Shown here: piece after piece, positions 1 to 7,829 of the stretch
Layout of the letters: each line of letters starts with the position of its first letter
How positions within the stretch are numbered: position 1 is the first letter of the stretch
Assembly: GCA_027533425.1 (NCBI GenBank)
Contig: JAPZUD010000004.1
Span: forward strand, 248,001 to 312,000
Origin: Beijerinckiaceae bacterium
GTDB taxonomy: Bacteria > Pseudomonadota > Alphaproteobacteria > Rhizobiales > Beijerinckiaceae
Length of the DNA: 64,000 nucleotides
Reading direction: 5' to 3'
Notes under the pieces: generated by a model
What the model saw: the letters and a program-made list of their open reading frames with translations, nothing else
Databases searched by the model: none
Told to the model about the DNA's origin: nothing
Position numbers and translations under genes: made by a program

Positions 1-636
1 AAGCAATGCATCGCCGTCTGTCCGACGGGGATCGACATCCGCGAGGGCACCCAGCTCGGCTGTATCCAGTGTGGCCTTTGCATCGATGCCTGCGATGACG
101 TCATGGGCAAGCTCGGCCGCCCGACCGGCCTGATCGGCTATGACACGCTGAAGGCCGTCGAGGCCCGCGCCTGCAGCACCACGCCGCCCGCGCTCCGCCT
201 CGTCCGCCCGCGCACGATCCTTTATGCGGCGATCATCGCTTTTGTCGGCGGCGCCATGCTGTACCAACTCGCCACCCGCGCCTTTCTTGGCATGTCGGTT
301 GTGCATGAGCGGACCCCGCTTTTCACCACGCTGAAGGATGGCTCGATCCGCAACGCCTACACGCTCCGGATTGCCAACAAGCGCTCGGAGGAACGGCCCG
401 TCGCCATCACCCTCGATGCGCCGATGGGCACGACCTGGGAGGTCGTCGGCGCGCAGCAGACGGCAGACTGGCGCCCGATCGTCGTCATCCCGCCGGATTC
501 GACCCTGGATGTCAGGCTGTTCGTCACCATGCCGCAGCCACAGGCCAAGGGCCCCTCGCAGATGATCCAGATCAAGGCGGCGGATCTCTCCTTCGGCGAG
601 AATGCAACCGTGAAAGACAATTTCTTCGCTCCATGA
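1..636 (+). CDS. ccoG: Cytochrome c oxidase accessory protein CcoG (FixG/RdxA), 5' end missing
   Basis: The gene runs in from the left edge; the last 211 residues are present. The visible start carries a ferredoxin-like cluster (CIAVCP, then CIQCGLCIDAC), which in this family binds [4Fe-4S] centres. It is followed by a membrane segment (around ILYAAIIAFVGGAMLYQL) and the C-terminal immunoglobulin-like domain typical of CcoG. Known family role: membrane iron-sulfur protein needed to assemble the cbb3-type cytochrome c oxidase, probably through copper handling. ccoH follows after 12 bases, ccoI one base later. The N-terminal membrane helices and any ccoNOQP genes would lie upstream of the window. 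Confidence 0.95.
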   Translation, partial: KQCIAVCPTGIDIREGTQLGCIQCGLCIDACDDVMGKLGRPTGLIGYDTLKAVEARACSTTPPALRLVRPRTILYAAIIAFVGGAMLYQLATRAFLGMSVVHERTPLFTTLKDGSIRNAYTLRIANKRSEERPVAITLDAPMGTTWEVVGAQQTADWRPIVVIPPDSTLDVRLFVTMPQPQAKGPSQMIQIKAADLSFGENATVKDNFFAP

Positions 637-648
637 CAGGGAGGCCGC

Positions 649-1203
649 ATGTGCTGCTGCGGTTGTATGGCGATGCCCGTTGAGATTCCCGACCCAGCAA
701 GCGCCCCGGCCCGTGAGCCCTTCCGGCTGACGGGCCGTCATGTTCTCGTGATCTTCATTGCCTTCTTCGGCATCGTGGCCGCCGTCAACGGCTACATGAT
801 GCGGCAGGCGCTGCAGACGATGCCGGGGCTGGATGCCCGCAATGGCTATGACGTCAGCCAGCGCTACAATGCCGAGCTGGCTGCGGCCGCCGAGCAGGAT
901 CGCCGCGGCTGGAAGACGGAGATCCGGCTCGACCGCAAGGGCAATGCCCTGGAACTCGCCCTCTCGCTGAGTGACCGCGATCTCCGCCCCGTTTCCGGCC
1001 AGCGCGTCAAGGTTCGCTTTGCCCATCCGGCCAGCCGCCATCTCGACCGCGAGGCGACACTCAGCGAAACCGGTCGCGGGCGGTATTCCGGCAACCTGCC
1101 TGGCATTGCCGCAGGCCAGTGGTCCTTGATCCTGACCATCGAGGATCCGGCCGACAATCTCCCGCTCTACACCTCGCGCAACCGCATCGAGCTGGGTTCC
1201 TGA
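649..1203 (+). CDS. ccoH: FixH/CcoH family protein
   Basis: 184 residues. A hydrophobic segment (HVLVIFIAFFGIVAAVNGYM, about residues 27-46) anchors the protein and is followed by a periplasmic domain with the FixH signature region (NGYDVSQRYN). FixH/CcoH is required for stable assembly of cbb3 oxidase, but its exact chemistry is not established. The ATG at 649 follows GGGAGG at a good distance. A second ATG at 667 would drop the cysteine-rich leader MCCCGC, so the true start is not fully certain. The gene sits between ccoG and ccoI as in the usual fixGHIS order. Confidence 0.93.
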   Translation: MCCCGCMAMPVEIPDPASAPAREPFRLTGRHVLVIFIAFFGIVAAVNGYMMRQALQTMPGLDARNGYDVSQRYNAELAAAAEQDRRGWKTEIRLDRKGNALELALSLSDRDLRPVSGQRVKVRFAHPASRHLDREATLSETGRGRYSGNLPGIAAGQWSLILTIEDPADNLPLYTSRNRIELGS

Positions 1204-1204
1204 C

Positions 1205-3415
1205 ATGGCGGCCGAGCTTGCCACCCCGCCGGCCGATCTGCGCCAGTTCCTGCGCGTCTCGCCGGACGAGGCCTTTGTCAGCCTCGATCTTGCCGTCGAT
1301 GGCATCAAATGCGCCGCCTGCATGGCCACGATCGAACGCGCCATGTCCCGCGAGCCGGGCGTGGTCGGTGCCCGTGTCAATCTCGGTGCAAAGCGCCTGC
1401 ACGTGACCTTCGAGCGCCGCGAGGCCGATCCGGCCCGTATCCTCCGGCGGCTCGACGAGCTGGGGTTCAAGGCCTACCCGTTCTCGCCGCGCCAGGTCGA
1501 GGACAGCAAGGCGCAGGAAATGCGCCGCCTGCTCCGCTGTCTCGGTGTGGCGGCTTTTGCCTCGATGAATGTGATGCTGCTCTCGGTGGCCGTCTGGTCC
1601 GGCCACGAGACCGGGCTCGACCCGACCACGCGTGATCTGTTCCACTGGCTCTCGGCGCTGATCGCCCTGCCGACCGCCGCCTATTCCGGCCGGCCGTTCT
1701 ATGAAAGCGCCATCGGCGCCCTGAAACGTCGCCGCGTGAACATGGATGTGCCGATCACGCTCGGCATCTGCCTCGCACTGGTCATGTCGGTCTTCGAGGT
1801 GCTGCGTCATGGCGAGCACGCCTATTTCGACGGCGTGGTCATGCTGCTCTTCTTCCTGCTGATCGGCCGGACTCTGGACCAGGTCATGCAGCGCCGCACC
1901 CAGCTCGTCGCGGCCAATCTCGCGGCCTTGCGCGCGGAATTCGCAACCAAGCGCCTGCCCGACGGCACCTGGCGCGATGTGCCGATCGACATGGTCGAGC
2001 CGGGCGATGTCATCCTCGTGCGGATCGGGGATCGCGTGGCCGCTGATGGCCGTATCGAGGAAGGCCGCTCCGATATCGACCAGAGCCTTGTCACGGGCGA
2101 GACGGCCCATCGGGCTGTCCGCCCCGGCGACGAGGTCTATGCCGGGACGCAGAATCTCGGCGGGGCTCTCGTTGTCCGGGTACTCAAGTCGCAGGAGGGC
2201 ACCCTTCTGGCCGGTGTCGAACGCCTTCTCGCGCAGGCAGCCCAGACCAAGGGCGCCTATATCCGGCTGGCCGACCGCGCGGCCCGGCTCTATCCGCCCT
2301 TCGTCCATACTGTCGCCCTGCTCACATTCCTCGGCTGGATGATGATGGGGATCGGCTGGCATGACGCGCTGATGATCGCCATTACCGTGCTGATCATCAC
2401 CTGCCCCTGTGCCCTTGGCCTCGCGGTTCCGGCGGTGCAGGTCGTCGCGGCGGGGGCCATGTTCCGCAACGGCATCCTCATCCAGTCCGGTGATGCGATC
2501 GAGCGGCTGGCCGAGATCGACCGCGTCGTGTTTGACAAGACCGGAACGCTCACCCTGCCGGCGGCGGATATCGCCAACCGCGAGGAAATCCCGGCCGAGG
2601 ATGTCATGCTGGCTGCCCGGCTCGCGCTGACGAGCCGGCACCCGCTGGCGGCCGCCATCGCCGCGCAGGACAAGGCTGCAAAACCGCTTGCCACCGCGCG
2701 GGAAGTCCCGGGTGAGGGCGTCAAGGCCTGCCATGCCGGCCAGGTCGTCCGGCTCGGCAGCCCGGCCTTCTGCGAGGCCATGCCGGAAGCCGAGGCCCTG
2801 GCCACACGCTTCCCCGGCGCCTCCATTGTCGCCTTCCGCCATGGCGAGCGTCTCGCGCTCTTTGCCATCCGCCAGCCCTACCGCGAGGACGCGGAAGCCA
2901 CTGTGGCGGCCCTCGGCACCATGAAGCTGCCGACGGAGATCATCTCCGGCGACAGGCCCCGCGCCGTTGCCGAGGCAGCGCGTGATCTCGGCATCGCGAA
3001 CTGGCGCGGCGGGGCCTTGCCGGGCGACAAGGTCACCTGGCTCGAACAGATGAAACGCTTCGGCGCCCGACCGCTCATGGTCGGTGACGGGCTGAACGAT
3101 GCGCCTGCACTGGCTGCCGGCCACGCCTCGATCGCCCCGGCTTCCGCGAGCCAGCTTGCCCAGACCCAGGCCGATTTCCTGCTGGTCGGGCAGCGTCTCG
3201 GCGCGATTGTCCCGGCCATCCGTATCGCCCGCAAGGCGCGGTGGTTGATGCTCGAGAATCTCTGGATCTCGGTACTCTATAACCTGATTGCCGTCCCCGT
3301 TGCCATTCTCGGCCATGCCACGCCGCTGGTGGCCGCCCTCGCGATGTCGGGTTCGTCGATCATCGTCACGCTGAACGCGCTCCGCGCCGGGCGTGGCGCG
3401 GGAGAAAAGTCATGA
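1205..3415 (+). CDS. ccoI: Copper-translocating P1B-type ATPase CcoI (FixI)
   Basis: 736 residues. An N-terminal heavy-metal domain has the binding motif CAAC (GIKCAACMA, near residue 37). The membrane CPC motif (TCPCALGLAVP, near 400), phosphorylation site DKTGTLT (near 444), TGE actuator loop, HP motif (SRHPLAAAI) and GDGLND hinge (near 627) are all present, so the pump looks intact. In cbb3 maturation this ATPase exports copper for the CuB site of CcoN. The start codon lies one base after the ccoH stop, and the stop overlaps the ccoS start as ATGA, suggesting coupled translation. Confidence 0.97.
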   Translation: MAAELATPPADLRQFLRVSPDEAFVSLDLAVDGIKCAACMATIERAMSREPGVVGARVNLGAKRLHVTFERREADPARILRRLDELGFKAYPFSPRQVEDSKAQEMRRLLRCLGVAAFASMNVMLLSVAVWSGHETGLDPTTRDLFHWLSALIALPTAAYSGRPFYESAIGALKRRRVNMDVPITLGICLALVMSVFEVLRHGEHAYFDGVVMLLFFLLIGRTLDQVMQRRTQLVAANLAALRAEFATKRLPDGTWRDVPIDMVEPGDVILVRIGDRVAADGRIEEGRSDIDQSLVTGETAHRAVRPGDEVYAGTQNLGGALVVRVLKSQEGTLLAGVERLLAQAAQTKGAYIRLADRAARLYPPFVHTVALLTFLGWMMMGIGWHDALMIAITVLIITCPCALGLAVPAVQVVAAGAMFRNGILIQSGDAIERLAEIDRVVFDKTGTLTLPAADIANREEIPAEDVMLAARLALTSRHPLAAAIAAQDKAAKPLATAREVPGEGVKACHAGQVVRLGSPAFCEAMPEAEALATRFPGASIVAFRHGERLALFAIRQPYREDAEATVAALGTMKLPTEIISGDRPRAVAEAARDLGIANWRGGALPGDKVTWLEQMKRFGARPLMVGDGLNDAPALAAGHASIAPASASQLAQTQADFLLVGQRLGAIVPAIRIARKARWLMLENLWISVLYNLIAVPVAILGHATPLVAALAMSGSSIIVTLNALRAGRGAGEKS

Positions 3416-3585
3416 ACATCCTGCTGATCCTGATTCCTCTTGCCCTCGCGCTTGGCGGCCTCGGGCTGGCGGCGTTTCTCTGGTCGCTGTCGAATCGCCA
3501 GTACGAGGATCTTGACGGTGCCGCCTGGCGCGCGCTGATGGATGATGACACCTCACCCCTCCCGCGTCCGGAGGATGGCCGATGA
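3412..3585 (+). CDS. ccoS: Cbb3-type oxidase assembly protein CcoS
   Basis: 57 residues. One N-terminal membrane helix (LLILIPLALALGGLGLAAFLW) is followed by the family hallmark WSLSNRQYEDLDGAAWR. CcoS proteins are needed to insert haem and copper cofactors into cbb3 oxidase. The ATG overlaps the ccoI stop (ATGA) and the stop overlaps the hemN start (ATGA), so it is translationally locked on both sides. It is short enough to be missed by automated calling. Confidence 0.93.
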   Translation: MNILLILIPLALALGGLGLAAFLWSLSNRQYEDLDGAAWRALMDDDTSPLPRPEDGR

Positions 3586-4940
3586 CCCTCTCCCCCGATA
3601 CGGTGATGCGCCATGCCTCCCGGGCGGTGCCGCGCTATACGAGCTACCCCACTGCGCCGCATTTCACGACGGACGTGACGGGCCGGACCTACCAGCGCTG
3701 GCTGCTGGATGTGCCGGAAAACGCGACGCTCTCGCTTTACCTGCACATCCCCTTTTGCGACACGCTCTGCTGGTTCTGCGGCTGCCACACCAAGATCACC
3801 CGGCAATATGCGCCGATCGAGGCCTATCTCGTTGCGCTCCGCCGCGAGATCGATCTCGTCACCCAGATCCTGCCGGCCAGCACGCGGGTTACGCATATCC
3901 ACTGGGGCGGCGGCTCGCCGACCATCCTCGCCCCGGATGACATCCGCCGGCTGGCCGATCATATCGCTGACCGCTTCTCGTTGGTTGCGGGATGCGATTT
4001 CGCCGTCGAGGTCGATCCGCGTGGCATGGATGCCGGTCGGATCGAGGCCTTCCTTGAACGGGGCCTCAGCCGGGTCAGCATCGGCGTGCAGGATTTCGAT
4101 CCGGCGGTGCAGGCGGCGATCAACCGGTTCCAGTCCGTCGAGGAGACCCGCACGGTGATCGACCGGTTCCGCGCCGGCGGCATCCGGTCGCTGAATATCG
4201 ATGCCGTCTATGGCCTGCCGAAACAGGGCATCGCCCAGCTTGAATCCACCCTCGATTCGGTGATGGATTTCCGCCCGGACCGGCTGGCTCTGTTCGGCTA
4301 TGCCCATGTGCCCTGGGTCAAGCGCCATCAGGCGATGATCCTCGAATCCGACCTGCCGGGCGTCGTCGACCGCCATGCCCATGCTTTCGCGGCGGGGCAG
4401 CGTATCCAGGCGGCCGGCTACCAGGCGATCGGCATCGACCATTTCGCCCTGCCGGGCGATTCGCTCGCCGTGGCGCAGCGTGCCGGCTGTCTCCGCCGCA
4501 ATTTCCAGGGCTATACGGATGATCCGGCCGATGTGCTGATCGGCCTCGGCGCGTCCGCCATTTCGGCCCTGCCGCAGGGCTATGTCCAGAACGAGCCTGC
4601 CATGGCGCGCTACCAGCGCGAGATCGAGACCGGCCATCTTGCCGCAATCCGCGGCCGCGAACTGACCGACGAGGACCGGCGCCGTGCCCGCATCATCGAA
4701 CGGCTGATGTGCGACCTGCGCTTCTCGGCCGCGCATTGCCTCGGGGATGACGCGCGGGAGGCCGAGGCGCTCATTGCCGTGGCGGACCGGATTGTCCGGG
4801 AGGACCGCGATGGCTTCGTCGAGGCTACGGCAGACGGGTTTGCGATCACGGAAGACGGGCGCCCGTTCACCCGCCTCCTCGCTGCGGAATTCGATGCCTA
4901 TCTGGCCCGGAGACCGGGTGGCCACTCGCTTGCCGTGTAG
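3582..4940 (+). CDS. hemN: Oxygen-independent coproporphyrinogen III oxidase HemN
   Basis: 452 residues, normal length for HemN. The radical-SAM cluster motif is PFCDTLCWFCGC (CxxxCxxC, about residues 59-70), followed by HIHWGGGSPTIL, the glycine-rich SAM-binding strand. The N-terminal RYTSYPTAPHF block is typical of true HemN rather than the HemW-like paralogues. It decarboxylates coproporphyrinogen III to protoporphyrinogen IX without oxygen, feeding haem and bacteriochlorophyll synthesis under low oxygen. It is the last gene of the cco operon. Placing it with cbb3 assembly genes is common in bacteria that switch between microaerobic and anaerobic life. Confidence 0.96.
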   Translation: MTLSPDTVMRHASRAVPRYTSYPTAPHFTTDVTGRTYQRWLLDVPENATLSLYLHIPFCDTLCWFCGCHTKITRQYAPIEAYLVALRREIDLVTQILPASTRVTHIHWGGGSPTILAPDDIRRLADHIADRFSLVAGCDFAVEVDPRGMDAGRIEAFLERGLSRVSIGVQDFDPAVQAAINRFQSVEETRTVIDRFRAGGIRSLNIDAVYGLPKQGIAQLESTLDSVMDFRPDRLALFGYAHVPWVKRHQAMILESDLPGVVDRHAHAFAAGQRIQAAGYQAIGIDHFALPGDSLAVAQRAGCLRRNFQGYTDDPADVLIGLGASAISALPQGYVQNEPAMARYQREIETGHLAAIRGRELTDEDRRRARIIERLMCDLRFSAAHCLGDDAREAEALIAVADRIVREDRDGFVEATADGFAITEDGRPFTRLLAAEFDAYLARRPGGHSLAV

Positions 4941-4944
4941 AAAG

Positions 4945-4978
4945 CCGTAATTTCCCGTTATCAGGGAAACGGATTTTC
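4945..4978 (+). terminator. Hairpin terminator after hemN
   Basis: TTTCCC and GGGAAA pair around a 7-base loop, with a further outer CCG/CGG pair, and the stem is followed by ATTTTC. It lies directly after the hemN stop and would end the cco-hemN transcript. The T-run is short, so strength is uncertain. Confidence 0.55.
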
Positions 4979-5162
4979 AACGCTGATGCGGACAATTTTC
5001 CGCATATACGGTTTCGTCCACGATTTCTTTTCCTTGGCCGCTCTAGATCGTCGCATGGCGGAACGTCCGCCGGCAGGCGAGGTGAGGGATGGAACGGATG
5101 ACCGATCGACCGTCAGGTGGGGTGAACCCCATCGGCAGCCGGCCGGCCAGATGGGTGGTGTC

Positions 5163-6002
5163 ATGCTGACGCCGATCACGCCCGCGCGTGCCCCCGAAGC
5201 CGTTTCCCTTCTTGTTGAAGGCTTTCCCGAACGGGGAGCGGCCTTCTGGCAGCGCAGCCTGCAGCAGATCCTCGACTGGCCCGGCAATGCGCTTGCCGGC
5301 TATCCGCCGGGCTTTTTCTGGCTCGAGAAGGAACAACCGGTCGGCATCCTCCTGACGCCCGCCTCCCCGCGTGGGGGGCCTGGCGGACGGGTCGTTGTCA
5401 ATGTGTCGAGCTGGTATCTCCGTGCAGATTTCCGCTGGAAGGCACCGCTCATGTTGCGCGCCGTGTTCCGTGATCCGGGGCCGGTCTTCACCGACCTGAC
5501 GCCGACGCCGGAAGTCCAGGCCATGCTTCCGGCCTTCGGCTTCCGCCCGGTCAATCCGGGCATCGGCCTGCAACTGACCCCCCTGCTCGCCCTTCGGCCC
5601 GGCGGGGATGTGCGGGTGCGCGCCTGGCAGCCGGATGACCGCCTCGACGGGGCCGCGCCACCGCCGGAACTCATCGCCCGCAACCGGGATCGCGGCTTCG
5701 CCACCCTCGTGGTCGAACAGGGTCCGGACCGCCATCTCTGTGTCTTCCGGCCGTTCCGTTACCGCGCCCTCCCGGCCGCTTTTTCGATCTTCATCGGCAG
5801 CCATGCTGCCCTGCCGGCCGCCTGGCCGGCCATCGCCCGCCATCTTCTTGCCCGGGGCATTCTCGTCGTCCAGTGCGATGTCCGGGCAGATGTCCCTCAT
5901 CCCCTTGCGCTCCGTCGGCGTGGCCTCTGGTTTGCCAAGGGAGAGTCCTTCGACGACCGGACCGATCATCTCGGGTCCGAATTGTGCCTTCTTGATCTCT
6001 AG
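5163..6002 (+). CDS. Acyltransferase-like protein of a polysaccharide-modification operon
   Basis: 279 residues from the ATG at 5163. An open frame extends back to 4986, but the upstream 59 codons are arginine-rich and do not look like protein; the conserved-looking sequence starts at MLTPITPARAPEAV. The first part (ending around GFRPVNPGIG) resembles a GNAT-type acyltransferase fold, but I cannot name an exact family. There is no signal peptide or membrane segment. The acyl carrier protein gene follows after 12 bases, so transfer of a carrier-bound acyl or aminoacyl group is a reasonable inference. The ribosome-binding site is weak. Confidence 0.6.
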   Translation: MLTPITPARAPEAVSLLVEGFPERGAAFWQRSLQQILDWPGNALAGYPPGFFWLEKEQPVGILLTPASPRGGPGGRVVVNVSSWYLRADFRWKAPLMLRAVFRDPGPVFTDLTPTPEVQAMLPAFGFRPVNPGIGLQLTPLLALRPGGDVRVRAWQPDDRLDGAAPPPELIARNRDRGFATLVVEQGPDRHLCVFRPFRYRALPAAFSIFIGSHAALPAAWPAIARHLLARGILVVQCDVRADVPHPLALRRRGLWFAKGESFDDRTDHLGSELCLLDL

Positions 6003-6014
6003 GGAGACGATTTG

Positions 6015-6308
6015 ATGCTTGCAGCTTCCCAGATTGACACACCGGCCGTCCCGGCCGAGTCCATGGATGCAGACCTTGCCCTGCTGGGCGGATTTCTCCG
6101 GCAATTGTCTCCGGCCGCCAAGGCGCTGGACCTGAAGGACGATACGCCGCTCCTCTCCTCGGGGATCCTCGATTCCCTGGGCATCCTGCAACTGATGTCC
6201 TTCCTCGGTGAGGAGCTGGGTATCGAGATCGCGGATGACGATTTCACCCTCGACAATTTCGAGACGGTCGGTGCGCTCATGGCGTTCATCCGCCGGCGAA
6301 AGGGCTGA
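6015..6308 (+). CDS. Acyl carrier protein
   Basis: 97 residues. The phosphopantetheine attachment site is the serine in GILDSLGILQ (about residue 51), followed by the expected acidic helix region (EELGIEIADDDF). The ATG at 6015 is preceded by AGGGAG; a TTG one codon earlier is less likely. It lies between the acyltransferase-like gene and an AMP-forming ligase, so it probably carries the unit that the ligase activates. It differs from the housekeeping AcpP in sequence and context. Confidence 0.88.
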   Translation: MLAASQIDTPAVPAESMDADLALLGGFLRQLSPAAKALDLKDDTPLLSSGILDSLGILQLMSFLGEELGIEIADDDFTLDNFETVGALMAFIRRRKG

Positions 6309-6314
6309 CCGACC

Positions 6315-7829
6315 ATGACCGCACTCCTCCTGCACCAGCTTCTGGATCTGCCAAAGCCCGATGCCGGACGCCCGGCCATCATCGATGGTGATCGGCACTG
6401 GTCGTTCCGGCAATTTGCCGCCGAGGTCGAACGGCTGGCGGCGGCGATCCGCGCAGCAGGGGCCGGGCGCGGCGATCGCGTGGCGATCCTGCTGCCCAAA
6501 TGCCTGGAGGAATGCGCGGCCATCTTTGCCGCAAGCCGGGCCGACACGGTTTTCGTCCCGATCAACCCTGTGCTCAAGCCGCAGCAGATCCGGCATATCC
6601 TGATCGATAGCGGCGCGCGGGTACTGATCGCCGGGTCGAAGCAGCGAGAGACGCTGGCCGAGGCCTTCGAGGGGATCCCGGATCTTGCCGTGCTCGATCC
6701 AGCTTCCGAAGCGCCGGCGCAGGTGTCGCTGCCCGCCGCCCGCAATATCGGCCAGGATCTTGCGGCCATTCTGTATACATCCGGTTCGACCGGCGCGCCC
6801 AAGGGCGTCATGCTGAGCCATTCGAACCTGATCGCCGGCACCCGGATCGTCCGGACCTACCTGTCGATCACGCCAGAGGACCGGATCCTCTCGATCCTGC
6901 CCTTCAGCTTCGATTACGGCCTCAACCAGCTGCTCACAGTCGTGGAGCAGGGGGCCACAATCGTGCTCTTCACCTTCCAGATGGGCGACCAGATTGTCCG
7001 CGAACTGGCCCGGCACGAGATTACCGGTCTGGCGGGCGTTCCCACGATCTGGGCGATCCTGACCAAGGCTGCGCCGAGCCTCGCCCGGACCAGCCTGCCG
7101 CATCTGCGCTACATCACGAATTCCGGCGGTGCTGTTCCGGAAGCGACCGTGCGCCGGCTGCGGGAAATCCTCCCCGAAACGCGTATCTTCCTGATGTACG
7201 GTCTGACGGAGGCTTTCCGCTCGACCTATCTGCCTCCCTCCGAGGTGGATCGCCGGCCGACCTCGATCGGGCGGGCGATCCCCGAATGCGAGGTTTTCCC
7301 GCTGACGGCGGATGGCCGTCGCGCGCGTCCCGGAGAACCCGGTATCCTGGTCCATCGTGGTCCCACCGTTTCGCTCGGCTACTGGCGCCGGCCGGACGAG
7401 ACTGCACGCGTGCTCCGGCCGAACCCGCTGCGTGAGCCCGTCGAGGGCGGCGAGATCGTCTGCTGGTCCGGCGACCTTGTTTATGAGGACGAGGACGGGT
7501 TTCTCTATTTCGTGGGCCGGCAGGACGCGATGATCAAATCCGCCGGGTATCGGATCAGCCCGACCGAGGTCGAGGATGCGCTGATGCTTTCGGGCGCGTT
7601 CCGTCAGGTGGCCGCAATCGGCGTGCCGGATGAATGGCTCGGCCAGCGCCTCCATGCTGTTGCTGTGGGCCAGCAGGATGGGGTCGATACCGATGCGGTC
7701 CTGAAGCAGGTCGCCGAACGGCTGCCTCCGCACATGGTTCCGGCGAGGATCGAGCTTGTCCCCGAATTGCCGGTCACGCCGAATGGCAAGGTTGATTACA
7801 AGCGACTGGTTGCGGAGCGGGCGGCATGA
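6315..7829 (+). CDS. AMP-forming acyl ligase, exosortase-A-associated type
   Basis: 504 residues. The ANL-superfamily P-loop YTSGSTGAPKGVMLSH is at about residues 154-169, with MYGLTEAFRS as the adenylate-binding strand, SGDLVYEDEDGFLYFVGR as the hinge region and PNGKVDYKRL with the C-terminal catalytic lysine. Overall sequence, including the opening LLHQLLDLPKPDAGRPAI, matches the acyl-CoA ligase family found beside exosortase A. It would adenylate a carboxylic or amino acid and load it on the adjacent carrier protein. Its stop overlaps the next gene as ATGA. No exosortase gene or PEP-CTERM protein is visible in this window. Confidence 0.88.
   Translation: MTALLLHQLLDLPKPDAGRPAIIDGDRHWSFRQFAAEVERLAAAIRAAGAGRGDRVAILLPKCLEECAAIFAASRADTVFVPINPVLKPQQIRHILIDSGARVLIAGSKQRETLAEAFEGIPDLAVLDPASEAPAQVSLPAARNIGQDLAAILYTSGSTGAPKGVMLSHSNLIAGTRIVRTYLSITPEDRILSILPFSFDYGLNQLLTVVEQGATIVLFTFQMGDQIVRELARHEITGLAGVPTIWAILTKAAPSLARTSLPHLRYITNSGGAVPEATVRRLREILPETRIFLMYGLTEAFRSTYLPPSEVDRRPTSIGRAIPECEVFPLTADGRRARPGEPGILVHRGPTVSLGYWRRPDETARVLRPNPLREPVEGGEIVCWSGDLVYEDEDGFLYFVGRQDAMIKSAGYRISPTEVEDALMLSGAFRQVAAIGVPDEWLGQRLHAVAVGQQDGVDTDAVLKQVAERLPPHMVPARIELVPELPVTPNGKVDYKRLVAERAA

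Noticed and set aside
1061-3316. 751-codon minus-strand frame opposite ccoI
   Set aside because: The opposite strand encodes a complete copper ATPase; the minus frame has no recognisable domain.
4986-5162. N-terminal extension of the acyltransferase-like gene
   Set aside because: The 59 extra codons look like untranslated sequence; recognisable protein starts at 5163.
4941-5162. Searched for an FNR/FixK box ahead of the 5163 operon
   Set aside because: No TTGAT-N4-ATCAA-like site was found, only the hairpin after hemN.
5043-7733. Very long open frame (896 codons) on the minus strand opposite the acyltransferase, carrier and ligase genes
   Set aside because: It is antisense to three recognisable proteins, is rich in arginine, glycine and aspartate without domain motifs, and reflects third-position GC bias.
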